Positions 35,008-45,599 of a DNA stretch of 64,000 nt are shown one piece after another. This stretch comes from Acanthopleura granulata. Its lineage: Eukaryota > Mollusca > Polyplacophora > Chitonida > Chitonidae. The notes beneath the pieces were generated by a model. The model was given only the letters and a program-made list of their open reading frames with translations. It made no database searches and was not told the origin of the DNA. Positions within the stretch are counted from its first letter, which is position 1; every line of letters starts with the position of its first letter. Position numbers and translations under genes: made by a program. Location of the stretch: the NCBI GenBank assembly GCA_016165875.1, contig JABBOT010000013.1, positions 12,249,435 to 12,313,434 on the forward strand. Reading direction: 5' to 3'.

Positions 35008-35255
35008 GCTGGCTTCCTCTCTGGCCATATGTGGGAGGGTCTGCCGGCAATCTGTCGATGGTTGTGGTTTTCCTCTTGACCCTTCCCAGTTTCCTCTCGA
35101 CCCTTCACAGTTTCCTCTCAACCCTTCCCAGTTTCCTCTCGGCCCTTCCCAGTTTCCTCTCGGCCTTTCCCAGTTTCCTCCAGCCGTAATGGTGGCCACT
35201 GTCATACAAGTGAAATATTCTTTGAGTGTTGTGTATGACTCCAGTGAGATAAATA
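35008..35255 (+). mobile_element. SINE family A, 5'-truncated, with internal 21-bp expansion
   Basis: Normal family A sequence from GCTGGCTTCCTCTCTGGCC to GTCGATGGTTGTGG, then AGTTTCCTCTCGACCCTTCCC-type units repeated about five times (35088-35180). It then returns to CCGTAATGGTGGCCACTGTC, AAGTGAAATATTC and a TAAATAAAT tail. The repeated unit corresponds to the single GGTTTCCTCCC segment of other copies. Confidence 0.85.
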
Positions 35256-35297
35256 AATCATTATTTCTGAAGTATTTGAACCAAACTAAAGATTCTT

Positions 35298-35478
35298 AGT
35301 GGCATGCCACTAGCTCACCAAAAGCCCTGAGTGGCATGCCACTAACTCACCAAAAGTCCTGAGTGGCAGGCCACCAGCTCACCAAAGGTCCTGAGTGGCA
35401 TGCCCCTAGCTAACCAAAGACCCTTAGTGGTGTGCCACTAGCTCACCAAAGGTCCTGAGAGGGCGTGCCACTAGCTGA
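35298..35478. repeat. 32-bp tandem repeat with palindromic unit, about 5.5 copies
   Basis: The units read AGTGGCATGCCACTAGCTCA then CCAAAGGTCCTG. AGTGGCATGCCACT is a perfect 14-bp palindrome, degraded in some copies. Period 32 with small variation. Confidence 0.9.
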
Positions 35479-35882
35479 TTAGTAGCGCACTTCAAGCAAG
35501 CTTCTGGTAACTCACTACCGTTCCACTACTGTACATGTAAATGTACGGGTATACCATTCATCTGCTGATGGTGCCAAGATTATACTTACAGTGACCTGTA
35601 GGCTTGGTGACCGTAGTTGAAGATAATGTTCATCTTCAACAAGCTATTGTTCATTACATGTACCAAGTTCCAGAATCAAACCACAGGCGGGCTAGTGTCA
35701 CATCCACAGGATGCCAATAGAGAACATTTAGGCCGGCTTGCAGTGCATGATGTCACACAGGTTATAAGCACAAATTGTCATCAGTATCCATTGGATCATG
35801 TATTGACATGATGAGGCCAATAGAAGCTGGCCCTCTGAATAAATGGAGTTGTAAAACAATGTTTATTGTTATATTTTCACAG

Positions 35883-38800
35883 GAAAGCTTAAACCAAGTG
35901 TAACCAGCACTGAGTTAACCGTCCAATGAGATCCATCCTCACAAATCCAACCAGAATGGGACTTTCAGCGTCGACTAAGTATCAACGAAGGCAAGCTTGT
36001 TGGGGAAGAGGGGGGGAGGGGAGAGGATGTTGTTCATAAGAAAAATTAAGAAATGAAATACTGATTGTCTGAAACAATTTAAGCACTTAATATGTTTCCA
36101 AAAAAGTGTATACCATCTTGAGATACTCAGAAAAAGAATTGTTGAAGAAATTGGTAAATTACCTGGTGATTACGTTTTTTTTTTCTTACGTTGGTTTTGT
36201 CTGTTATGGCCATTTAATTACAGTGTACATGTGTGTTTACTATATTTTGAATACATGTTCATTTACTTCATATGTAAAATTCTTCTCTCTTCTCTATTAT
36301 CATTTTAGAATTTATCAACAGAAGCATTGATTCATGTATCAAAAAAATTTTATGATTAGCTGTTAAAAAATTGGTGAAAGATTTGCCGTTTTTCTTTATT
36401 CTGTCCTTTAATACTTTGCTCAAGGTATCAGAAGCATATTTACTGTGTATATTCCTAAAACACTCAGTATTCATGAATGTTACAATTCTTGTGATAACTC
36501 TGAAATATTGTATAACTCCTCCATGATGAAATGTGATCAAAACAGGAAGTACAAGTTTGACTGAATTCAAAGTTTATACAAGTACACAAAGAAAGTGTGA
36601 ATGTTCTCAAGTGAGCTCATTCTGAAATGTTTGTCACACAAGATAACTTGATCTGAAACTCCTGTAAATAAAGAATAAGTCAAAGATTTTTGAAACCCCT
36701 CTGTATAAAAATTGAAAAGATCAACAAAAAACAAATGAAAGTGTGGTGGTTCGTTAAAGTTTTTTTTATTAGATAACATATGAAAAACTCCCAAATGAAG
36801 TGTTAAAAGCCTTATCGTGCAAAATACTTGTTCTTCTGACCCATAAAAATGGAGATTTTTACGACATTTATGTTTCTAAAAAAAATCGAGAAAAGGGAAT
36901 TTCCAGCTTTCATTGAAAACCATTCAGGCCCTTGTAACACTACATCTGCTTAGAAGCTACATTTAGTTACATCGAAACTCAAATTGACACCTATTGCTCA
37001 TAATATATTTTTCTCTGATTTGAGGCCAGTCCTGGTCAGTTGAGAAGGTTCTGTCCATGGTGTGGTGACCGTGTAGACGGCTACATCTTTTTTTTTTTTT
37101 GTTGTGATATGCAGCATCTGTGATATGTGAATATGAAGAATGAAGTATCTGTAACCTGAAATGTATTTATCGGTAAACAGAGTTGTACCTCGTGTATTTG
37201 TTTTGTACCAGTGTCAGTATGTGTAAACGGTGTACTACTTTTGGGGAAAATATAAAATTTCCATAGGCATTCAGTAATTATTCTTTTTAAAGGACAGCCC
37301 ATTGTCATGACTGACAGCATTTTTATTGTTATTTCACTCACTGCAAGAATTCGTCTGCAGTTTAAAAGAGAGACTTGTGCAACAAATGAATTGACTGAAC
37401 AGATCTGTTTAAGAATGGCACATGTAACAAGAAACATAGAACAGCCGAAATTGCCAGAATGTATTCAGAGCACAGTTTCTCCCTTCAAAAACTTGAACTT
37501 TTAATTGAAATTCTAATAGAGTCGTCTTTGAAGACATTCCCAGTATCACATTTAGCAATTCTAAATGAAATAAAATATTTATTAGCCTTTGTGTGTCTTG
37601 AGCTGTTGCAGTTGTAGTTAAACAACAATATTTTGTCACAATCGGTATGCCGTCCACAGCATCTGCCCTTCAGTATTTCTCTGTGTTATGAATATACAAA
37701 AGCTGTTACTGCAGAGGTTTGGATCCGTCCAGTGTTTTTTGTCCACCATTTTACCATGAAACAAACTGTCCAGTTTGATATTATATAACTCTACTTGCCC
37801 CAGATTTAACAATATTTGTCTGTGAACCGATTAATGAATGTCAGATAAATATGTCTGTTATGAAAATCTTGGTTTAACTGCCGTCCAAGGATAGATGGGG
37901 TTGTTTGTTTCTTTGTTGGTTTTTTTTTTTGTTGGTTTTTTGGGGGGGGGGGTTTTTTTTTTTTTTTTTTTTTTTTTGGTTTTTTTTTTTGGTTTGTTTT
38001 TTTCGTGGCATAAGGAATTTGTACGAATGAAGAAGTTGTTTCCTGGAAACAGGTTGAAAAAAAAATTTGAATAACATTGCCGGTTATTATGAAGTGTTAT
38101 TGCTAAGTTTCTGTGGTAGGCCTAAGTGGACGATTTTACTGCATATATAAAGTTTGTTATTTATTTATATACCATATTCATTGTGTGCCGTGTAGAGTAT
38201 TAGCTTGAACTTTGCAAATAACCTGATGTGATATTTCAGTACAACATATACTCATTGATTTCGTTTGTTTTGCATGAACCTCAAGACTAGTGGAAGGTGG
38301 GTAGAGTTGAAGCAGCGGGTTTGTTTTCTACTGAGACAGTCACAGAGTATGCACTAGTGTACTTTTAGCACCACCCTGTTCATCATAATTGTTTGTGTTG
38401 ATATATATAATTGTCCTTTAGGCAAAACTTTCTTCAAAGTAAAATAATTTGTTGAAACAATCGTAGTCAATTGTACACTTCATCAGAAACTTGTTTTTTG
38501 TTGCTTAGGGGGTGATTAGAGGGTTTTCAATTGCTGAAGTAAAGATAACTTTTGATTTTTTTTTTATTTTTTGTTTTTTTTCGGGTCTGTTTTTCGTAAG
38601 TGTGTTAAACGCTTTGTCTTACTTAAAGTTCAAAGTCAGTCAAAATTCCCACAGAGCACAAGTGTAACTTATTGCAGGCTATGAACGTTAGCGCCAGGGT
38701 ATTTAGATTCCTCCTACACTTTTGAAGAACACGACCTGTAGTGTTAAAACATTTCTACGCAACCAAATCGCTATCAAAGGGGTTTGAGATTTTTCTCTCT

Positions 38801-39470
38801 TTCTCTCTTTCTTTCTTTTTTTTTTTTTTTTTTCATCTTTTTTGTGCTGCAGATTGCTGTTATGTCCGTCCAGTTAAGGCCAATCTGAAACCAGCCTTCC
38901 TTAGCTGTCACAGCTCCATGGGACAGGCTTAATAGTAACCCATACAGCGTCGTATAGTCGATTGGTATTGACGTGTATATTACGTTCTGGAAATTTGCAA
39001 AATTGTTTATTGTTGGACTGTCAGTATGAGATTTATTGTTGTAGTTCCATCGGTGTCTACATGGCTAAGCATATAATTCGTGCAGCAAGCAGTTTCGTTA
39101 GATTGCGGTTTGTAGCTCAGTTCTCTGCCCTTAAAGCTTACTTGAGGTGGGTCTTCTTAACCTTGGATTTAGAATAAAACTATTTGGTTTAAACAGAACA
39201 TGTACCGTTTCTCTGTGATTTGCATTTAAATTTGTGCCATTTGTTTCATCCCTGTGGCAAAGTGAGTAATTAAGCGGCCATCCTGTATCTGGATTTCTGC
39301 ACTTGGTTACCAGCGGGGGGGGGGGGGTTCATATCCTTGAACTCCTCTTAAGTAGCAACGCATGTAAATTTATCTATCAGTGTTTCCACTTTCATGCGCC
39401 ACACTGTTGTGTATTTCTGTGCTATGTTATCGACAATGACTTCTGACAATAAAGTCGTCATGTATCTGTA
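35883..39470 (+). other. Candidate DCDC2 3' UTR exon
   Basis: A strong acceptor, TTGTTATATTTTCACAG, ends at 35882. AATAAA lies at 39448-39453, followed by a GT-rich stretch. No family A or B SINE falls between 35256 and 40190, a gap unusual for the surrounding intronic and intergenic sequence. If joined to a donor at 32331 the exon would add Lys-Ala and a stop. The stretch includes T/G-rich low complexity at about 37910-37995 and a T tract at 38818-38835. Open frames here (up to 118 codons) show no domain. Earlier AATAAA hexamers exist (35838, 36665, 39173). Confidence 0.35.
38722..38953. repeat. Dispersed repeat Y, copy 1
   Basis: It shares GAAGAACACGACCTGTAGTG, TTTCTACGCAACC-AATCGC, TGAGATTTTTCTCTCTTTC, a T-rich centre and AATAGTAACCCATACAGC with 44182-44430, in the same orientation. 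Unknown class. Confidence 0.75.
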
Positions 39471-39534
39471 ATATCTGGCTCGTTTTCATTGGTTTTGTGA
39501 ACAAGAATTTGATCTTTAAGCTTGTTCAGATGGT

Positions 39535-39720
39535 GTTATACCTTGGTGAATAGAGCGTCTGTCTCATATTTGCTAGATCCTGATTTCAAATTTTCAAATG
39601 TGGCAATCTTAAGACTTTGACATTGGTGGTCTTGGGACTACATCGTGTGCGCTGATCAAAAGAGGAGTGAACCAAGATTCAACCAGCCCAGGGTCGGTGT
39701 AATGCGGATGCATGTGTGAG
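39535..39720 (+). mobile_element. Possible decayed tRNA-derived SINE
   Basis: TACCTTGGTGAATAGAGCGTC resembles an A box and CTGATTTCAAATT a worn B box. The CAGCCCAGGGTCGGTGTAATGCG segment is reminiscent of SINE bodies. There is no second copy in the window to confirm it. Confidence 0.25.
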
Positions 39721-40189
39721 CAGTCAGGTGTGGTGTCAGTGAGAAAGCGCTATAAAAATGTCTACGCTGAGTCATGGACACGCCGCCGTGACATACGTAT
39801 GACACACATCATAATGCTATCGAAAAAAAAAAAAAGAAAAAAAAATCGTGCTTATGATAGCGAAACATACCGGAAGATTTGTATGATGTGGCCAATTCGG
39901 CGTGAATACCGCCATAACTGAACTCACACAAAACTCTGTGATCTGTGGAAGCACTGGATTCTGAACCAACTGATTATACACATGTATATCAATACATTGA
40001 TAGGCCTGGCATTCACTATTTAAAAGTTAAACTGCACTTTCTTGGAGGGGAATCATTGCCTTCCTTCACTCTCACGAGCGTTCAACCAACCAAAATGATA
40101 ACCTTTTCAAAACACGTGCTTAATGTTTAGTTTTATAGACACAAGCAATGCTAAGAAAACGGCGACTTTAACTGATGGAACACCACAAC

Positions 40190-40348
40190 TCCATGATGTG
40201 GTCGCTGTGAGTTCAAGTCCATCGCTTGCAGGCTTCCTCGCTGCCCGAACTTGGAAAGGTCCGCCTCCCACCATGTGCTGCATGGCCGCCGTCGCATAAG
40301 TGAAATATTCTCTATAATGGCGTAAAAGACCAATCGAACGAATAAGGG
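40190..40348 (+). mobile_element. SINE family A, internally deleted
   Basis: GTCGCTGTGAGTTCAAGTCC (B box), GGCTTCCTCGCTGCCCG, then a jump to GGCCGCCGTCGCATAAGTG, AAATATTCTC and AAAAGACCAATCGAACGAATAAG. Confidence 0.85.
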
Positions 40349-40808
40349 AAGAAAGAAATAAATACTTCTTATACAAAATTTACTATGCGATGGAAGGATA
40401 TGCAGCATAGCAAAATATGTCATTTTTAAAGTCTTTGGTGTGACACGACCAGTGACCCGACCCGATAGAGTACCCGTAACCGTACGAGGTCTTTCTTACA
40501 TGGCTAAATAGAAAATATCTAGGCCTATTTTTCTCTTTTGTAACAAACAGGTGTATGCAAGTCTGTGCGGAAGTTCACAGGATTGTATCTAATTAGGCCA
40601 ATGGCACATGATCCTTTGTTTCACGTCATGATATTTATTTTGGTAAACTGGTGCGGGATGTGGAACAATCTTCAGTTTTCATTATCATTATTCGGCTAGA
40701 CTTGTGATAATCCTCTCTCTTGTCACAATTTCTGGCAAAAAATATAATAATGAGTTCCAGTGTTGGGGTAAGGAGGGGCAGTGTGGAAGACAAAATGACG
40801 TGTCGGCG

Positions 40809-40869
40809 ATGAATGGAAACAAGGAATCACTTGTGAATGGCCTTAACGGTGATCACCATCTGAATACCG
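40809..40869 (+). CDS. Candidate first coding exon (unassigned)
   Basis: ATG at 40809 opens MNGNKESLVNGLNGDHHLNT and runs to a consensus CCG-GTAAGT donor at 40870, phase 1. The Asn/Gly-rich composition and good donor look exon-like, but the product is not recognised. It lies 4.5 kb upstream of the FABP gene on the same strand. Exon 2 of FABP begins in the matching phase, so an alternative FABP transcript is formally possible, but it would lack the first beta strand. It could equally be chance. Confidence 0.25.
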
Positions 40870-41245
40870 GTAAGTGTTTGCGTGCGCACGAGCTTATGAA
40901 CGTTTTATATACTTATCGTAAATAAAACTTCGTATATATTCAAGACCACCAAACCCCTGTCACATTTTTTTTAAATAATGTAGAAAAAATTATACAGAAA
41001 TGCAAATAGGAACTACCACGGGCTAAAGGTCAACAGTCCTTCAGTAATGCATGAGTGTATCGCCAGGGACACTGTCAAATAAATCAACTATAGAGCGGAC
41101 TATACAGAGCCTTCGTCGCACAAGTGCAGTCTACAGTCGCCGTACTGGGAAACATATAACAACCTCGGGAACAATGAAGTTATGTGTTGAATGAGAATGC
41201 TCAGTTTCATTATACCTACGATACTTGTATATAGATACATCAGTT

Positions 41246-41350
41246 TTATTTATTTAATTCATTGGTATTTTAGGCCGCACTCAAGAATATCTCACCTATC
41301 CCACAGCGGCCAGCATTAATTTATGGTGAGAGGAACCGGGCTTGATCATG
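41246..41350 (-). mobile_element. SINE family A, 3' fragment
   Basis: TTTATTTATTTAATTCATTGG tail, GCACTCAAGAATATCTCACC, CACAGCGGCCAGCATTAAT and GAGAGGAACCGGGC. It stops before the central body. Confidence 0.85.
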
Positions 41351-42307
41351 CAGTTTTGAAGAACAGGATCGTTCTTGCGTGTATTTTGCACCTGTCAGGT
41401 GCACACTTTTATGCGCGCAGACACATTGGTGGACGGGGTTGAAAACTAGGTTGGCTGTCTGTCTGATGTGTTGACCTACGTAGTAGGTTATGTTGGCTTT
41501 CGATATAAAAACAATTATCCCAGACAGCTTTGAAGTTTTTACCCGTCAATATACTAATTTAAAAATGCTAAGTATGAATCATCTCCGATGTGCTACATAA
41601 TAGAGATTGGAGTTTGCCCTGTGTGTACGTTTCTGTACGCGGTGAGCCCATCTGCTCGGCTGGACTTTGAACGAAGATCACAATTATACCACTGCCTGAA
41701 CCATATATTCAAGTTGATGTAATGTATAACATTACCACTGAAATTCAACCTTGGGATCTATAGATATCTTCTTTTTTTTTTTCCTTTTTTTTAACAGAGT
41801 GCTTATTTTCTCTTGCACAAGTGAAGAGCTTATGGTACATGTAAATAGGCTTGACAACGTGTCACGTGTCAATCGCGCATGCGTGTAGTCTGGCGCGCGG
41901 TCCGAAAAGCACTTGAAAATCTCGGGTGCAATTGAGATTTTAATGAGGTCGAGACAAGGAGATAAAAAGTGGGCTTTATCACCTTTTAAAATAATAATGG
42001 TTTGAAATAGCCACACGTAGGTCAACGAAATATACTTTGCGATTGGCTCGATCGAGGCTGGTTAATATTAAAGATTAAAACTTGTCCACAGTACAAACTG
42101 GTAAAGTGATGGTGCCCAGTTATAACCAAGCGTTATGCTTGTGTTAACAAAGCCGTTAACTCCCTGGGGGGAATATACGTCAATATGTTCTACTTTTCCT
42201 GCTTTTGAACCCATTGAAGTATATAAATATTTATACACCCATGTTTGCACAAGGAACTAAAGTCAGTTAATTTCCGTATTACCAGTCCAACACAATATAG
42301 CGATGGA

Positions 42308-42475
42308 GTGGATGGTGGCCAAGCGGTTAGGACGCCTCTCTTTTATTCGCTATAACACACGAGACGTGGGGTTTATCCTCACTTCGGATAAGGAATTGAT
42401 GGATTCCAAAGCGCTCTGAGTGTCGTCCATGACTCGTGCGATTAAAGGGCATGTAGATCTTAATCACTCAGTCAC
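42308..42475 (+). mobile_element. Probable tRNA-derived SINE of another family
   Basis: GTGGCCAAGCGGTTAGGACGC is a good A box, as in Ser/Leu tRNAs. GGGGTTTATCCTCACTTCGG sits about where a B box is expected, but worn. CAAAGCGCTCTGAGTGTCG follows. There is no 3' copy elsewhere in the window, so the boundaries are approximate. Confidence 0.45.
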
Positions 42476-42930
42476 AGCCTACCGTCAGCCTATACTATTT
42501 ATTTGATTCATTTACTTATTTTAGTGATGTTTTATGAAAATCCTGTTAAGAGAAAACACTGCATATAAATGAAATGAAAAGGCCATTGAAAGATGATAGT
42601 ATGTTTACTAATTTTTTTAAATTTGGTTTTTCACTGAATTAAATTCAGACAAATGTGTGAAATTTAAGGCGGGCTTAATGGACCGCATTGTTTATAACAT
42701 GATGGACTTTTTACAATTACCTACAGGCAACATTTTTTGTTAACATTATTTGAACAATCGTGTATTAGTCAGTTATAAGAGCTATTCCGATATTAAAACC
42801 CTGTTTAGAGTAGGACGCTATACCTGTGACGCTAACACTAACACATAGTATAAACACCTACTATAGAGTTCACACAGCTTACTACTGAAATAAAACATTT
42901 CAATGCGTTTGAATCTGCTGAAATGGCCTA

Positions 42931-43007
42931 ACCTGATATGAAAGTATTTTCATATGGGTAAAAGCGACGGTTGAAAAGATTTCCATATGAATCGTATCAT
43001 ATCAGGT
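42931..43007. repeat. Short foldback element, about 26-bp arms
   Basis: ACCTGATATGAAAGTATTTT at 42931 faces its near reverse complement ending TCATATCAGGT at 43007. Both arms continue into CATATGG/CCATATG, with a loop of about 25 bp. Confidence 0.7.
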
Positions 43008-43639
43008 CTTTAATTGTACACACAGTCAGTAACTGAAGAGCCCATAAATCAAGGATTAAATCGTGCATGGTATGTGGATGTAAATGGCTGCGTAACGCTC
43101 TCTCCCAACAACTCGCCTAATTCAAAACGGGATTGACTAATACAAAATCTTTTTGTTGTGTTTTAAAAACAAACAAGTCAAAAAAAAACAAAAAGAAACA
43201 AACAAACTCTGTACAAGCATGTATACATAAAACATGTATGCGTGTTTTCTCTGTGCTCATTTTAGTTGTGGCACTGAAAACATCAGAATATAAAAAACAC
43301 GCATGTACTAGATTTATTCACGAGCAAAAGAGAACCTAATTAATGGGTAAGTGTTGGACAAACTGGCCGACTTCTCCACACGAGTTTTTCTTTTCCTTGA
43401 AAGTACGTCCCAGAGGACTCTAATGCACACTAAAATGGTACTTGGCCGTTGATCCGTGTTAAACATGAACGGCAACCCGTGCCCCCCCCCCCCCACCAGC
43501 TTGACCTGCTAGCCTTCGCGTTGGCTAGATGACAGTTCCCACGGTGTGCAAATATCAGATACTGACTACTTTAAAATAGTGCTACGTGCAGTTAGCTTGT
43601 TAATGTGATGGGAAAGTAATGTTTATGGGATAATTGTTA

Positions 43640-43797
43640 TGTCGAGCAATCGACTTAGCTAAGATGTGCGCACGACTCAATTATCTCGTGGTCTCGACAT
43701 CTTTATTATGTCGTGCGCACGAGATCTTCACTAAGTCGTGCTCACGAATTAAAAGAGCGTTTCTATTGGTCAGTTATCTCGGGCGCACGACTTATTA
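43640..43797. repeat. Cluster of GTCGTGCGCACGA-type palindromic words
   Basis: Variants of GTGCGCAC flanked by CGACTTA/TAAGTCG and CGAGATAA occur five to six times in both orientations. The words are self-complementary and CpG-rich, unlike surrounding DNA, and look like part of a foldback-type dispersed repeat. Confidence 0.6.
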
Positions 43798-44181
43798 AAA
43801 CACACACACATACACACATGCGCGGAAAAACTTAAATACTGTAGGTGTTTATTTGTTTTTTTTTTATCGCCAATATTTTTCTTTTGCAGCCTGTCACTTT
43901 TACTGCTCAGTACAAAACTCCGGTCTTAGCGCGTACTTCCTTTCTGTAGCCGGTTCCATCGCAAAATCTTGTCTGCCAGTGTTGTTTTCTTTCTCGCATT
44001 GTTTCACTGTGTGCGTTTCAGATCACATTCTCAGGCAGATTGGAGTTAATCTACTTCTAACGTTTTGCTGCCCATCAAATGGATTTAGGGGTTTATGTAC
44101 TAGACTTGCCTCCCTTTTGTTTTAAAACGTCCAGGAAGTCTTTTAAGTTCCTTTTCTTCAAGTTCAGTTCAGGTCGGGTCC

Positions 44182-44430
44182 TTGAAGAACACGACCTGTA
44201 GTGTTAAAATGTTTCTACGCAACCGAATCGCTATCTTTCTATACAAAAGGATTTGAGATTTTTCTCTCTTTCTTTCTTCTATTTTTTTTTTTTTTTTGTT
44301 CTTTTTTGCTCTTTGTTTTTTTTTTATTATTGTTCCTGTTTTGTCCGTCGAGTTAAGACCAATCTAAAATCAGCCTTCCTAAACTGTCACAGTTGCATGG
44401 TACCGGCTTAATAATAACCCATACAGCAAG
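44182..44430. repeat. Dispersed repeat Y, copy 2, between short direct repeats
   Basis: Same order of blocks as 38722-38953. It is flanked by imperfect copies of an about 35-bp direct repeat: TTTTAAGTTCCTTTTCTTCAAGTTCA (about 44140) and TTTTAAATTCCTTTTCTTTAAGTTCA (about 44433). Confidence 0.75.
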
Positions 44431-44593
44431 CCTTTTAAATTCCTTTTCTTTAAGTTCACGTCTGGTCTGGTGCCTTCTTCCCCCTGATTTCTAGTACGAA
44501 AATGCAACTAACCGCACTTGAGCTTGAAGCTGTGTGTGTTTCAGAAATGTGTTTTTTTTTTTTTTGTTTTTGGGGTTTTTTTTTCATGCATGC

Positions 44594-44857
44594 TGGGGTC
44601 CTCCGTGGCTCAGTCGATTCGCGGGCTAACGCAGCGCAATGCCCAAAGCTTCCCACAAATGCTTTCGTGTGAGTTCAAGCCCACCTCATGCTGGCTTCCT
44701 CGTGGGAATGTCTGCCAGCAATCTGGGGGTAGTCTTGGATTTCCCTCGGTCTCTGCCCGGTTTAATCCCACCATAATGCTGGCCGAGGTCGTATAAGTGA
44801 AATATTCTTGTGTACGGCGTAAAACATCAATCAAATAAAATCAAATCAAATCAAAAA
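44594..44857 (+). mobile_element. SINE family A, full length
   Basis: The head GGGGTCCTCCGTGGCTCAGTCG, B box GTGAGTTCAAGCCCACCTC, body, and a tail of repeated AAATC. A short TTCATGC duplication at 44583 and 44858 is a likely target-site duplication. Confidence 0.9.
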
Positions 44858-45259
44858 TTCATGCGTCCTTCACGAAAACAACATCTGCATCATTTTGGAT
44901 ACTGCTAAGAAGTCAGTTGTATCTGACAGTTACATCTGGGTTTATCAACCTGGACTTTTACATAAGATTTCTCTTACTTCTATGGGTACCCTTCGTTGGT
45001 GCCGACCTATCGGGTGCCAGACAGTGATTTCTCCTTTCGCCGTAGCCCTATTCATCTCCAGTACTTTAATTACTTTCATTTCATTCTTCCAGTTAGCTCA
45101 TTCACATAGGAGTAGGCCTTACTTATTTCATATCCAGGCCTTTCATAAAGTGAGCAATATAGGCTCAGAGTAAATATATAGATATCTATTTGATTGACAA
45201 GGAGAACGAAGCAGTAGTCTGCAAGCAAGCTGTATGTATTGTCAGCGTGGGTCCACGAA

Positions 45260-45286
45260 CACGTGCGCGCGCGAGGGATTATAAAA
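45260..45286 (+). promoter_or_regulatory. FABP core promoter: TATA box with upstream E-box
   Basis: TATAAAA at 45280-45286 lies 112 bp before the FABP start codon, which predicts transcription starting near 45310. A palindromic CACGTG E-box is at 45260-45265, in a short CG-rich patch (GTGCGCGCGCGAGG). The 5' UTR would be about 85 nt. Confidence 0.7.
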
Positions 45287-45397
45287 GGCTGTGGGGATTA
45301 GAGCTCCGATCTCACAGCCCCTGTTCACAGCCCAGACAGCGTCTCCGACCCCCAGGGTATCTCTCTACTCTTACCCACAGCTACCATTTCCTCTAGG

Positions 45398-45467
45398 ATG
45401 TCTGCTTTCAACGGAAAATGGAAACTGACCAAAGTGGACAACTTTGAACCCTATTTGGACGCCATAG
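45398..45467 (+). CDS. Fatty-acid-binding protein, exon 1
   Basis: The gene encodes a 136-residue intracellular lipid-binding protein of the FABP/CRABP family, a cytosolic ten-strand beta barrel that carries fatty acids or similar hydrophobic ligands. Exon 1 (MSAFNGKWKLTKVDNFEPYL, then DAI and part of Gly24) contains the family signature G6-K-W-K-L-x(4)-N-F-E. ATG is the first after the TATA box. The intron after residue 24 in phase 1 is the conserved FABP position. The four exons are 45398-45467, 46681-46871, 51445-51543 and 53539-53589. Which subtype it is (muscle/brain-like or the molluscan exchanger-regulator type) cannot be decided here. Confidence 0.93.
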
Positions 45468-45599
45468 GTCTGTAGTAAAATTTGTCTAAGGTTTAAGATT
45501 CGTGTACTTTTACCCACTTTTACATTAGATTGTACAATCACTCTTAAAATGTTGAAGTACTAATTAATATGATGCCTAAATCGATTAATACATCAAGAA

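Larger units (their letters stand above)
4674..39470 (+). other. DCDC2: DCDC2-like doublecortin gene, 3' part (gene span)
   Basis: Doublecortin (DCX) domain proteins bind microtubules. DCDC2 acts at cilia and microtubules in vertebrates. The visible exons encode the linker after DCX domain 1, all of DCX domain 2 and the conserved downstream tail. I recognise it from the linker KPVRHSRI, the DCX core LYTLDGQ...GCYVACG-EKF, and the tail motifs GVFKAH and VDLPVDQREAEVVE, which parallel human DCDC2 (GIFKAG, VEVPVDQRPAEIVD). Exons: 4674-4750, 6904-7038, 10917-11063, 13034-13159, 14259-14356, 15090-15214, 16459-16779 (stop), 20537-20611, 22811-23236 and 32077-32334, with a possible terminal exon from 35883. 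All junctions are in phase. The short form gives 342 residues inside the window. A form skipping the seventh exon gives about 488 and ends in two IQ motifs. The start codon and DCX domain 1 are not in the window. The 3' boundary at 39470 is inferred. Confidence 0.85.

Noticed and set aside
36268..36570. Reverse-strand 100-codon frame
   Set aside because: AT-rich and Ile/Lys/Phe-rich, with no domain or splice context, and it lies in the candidate 3' UTR.
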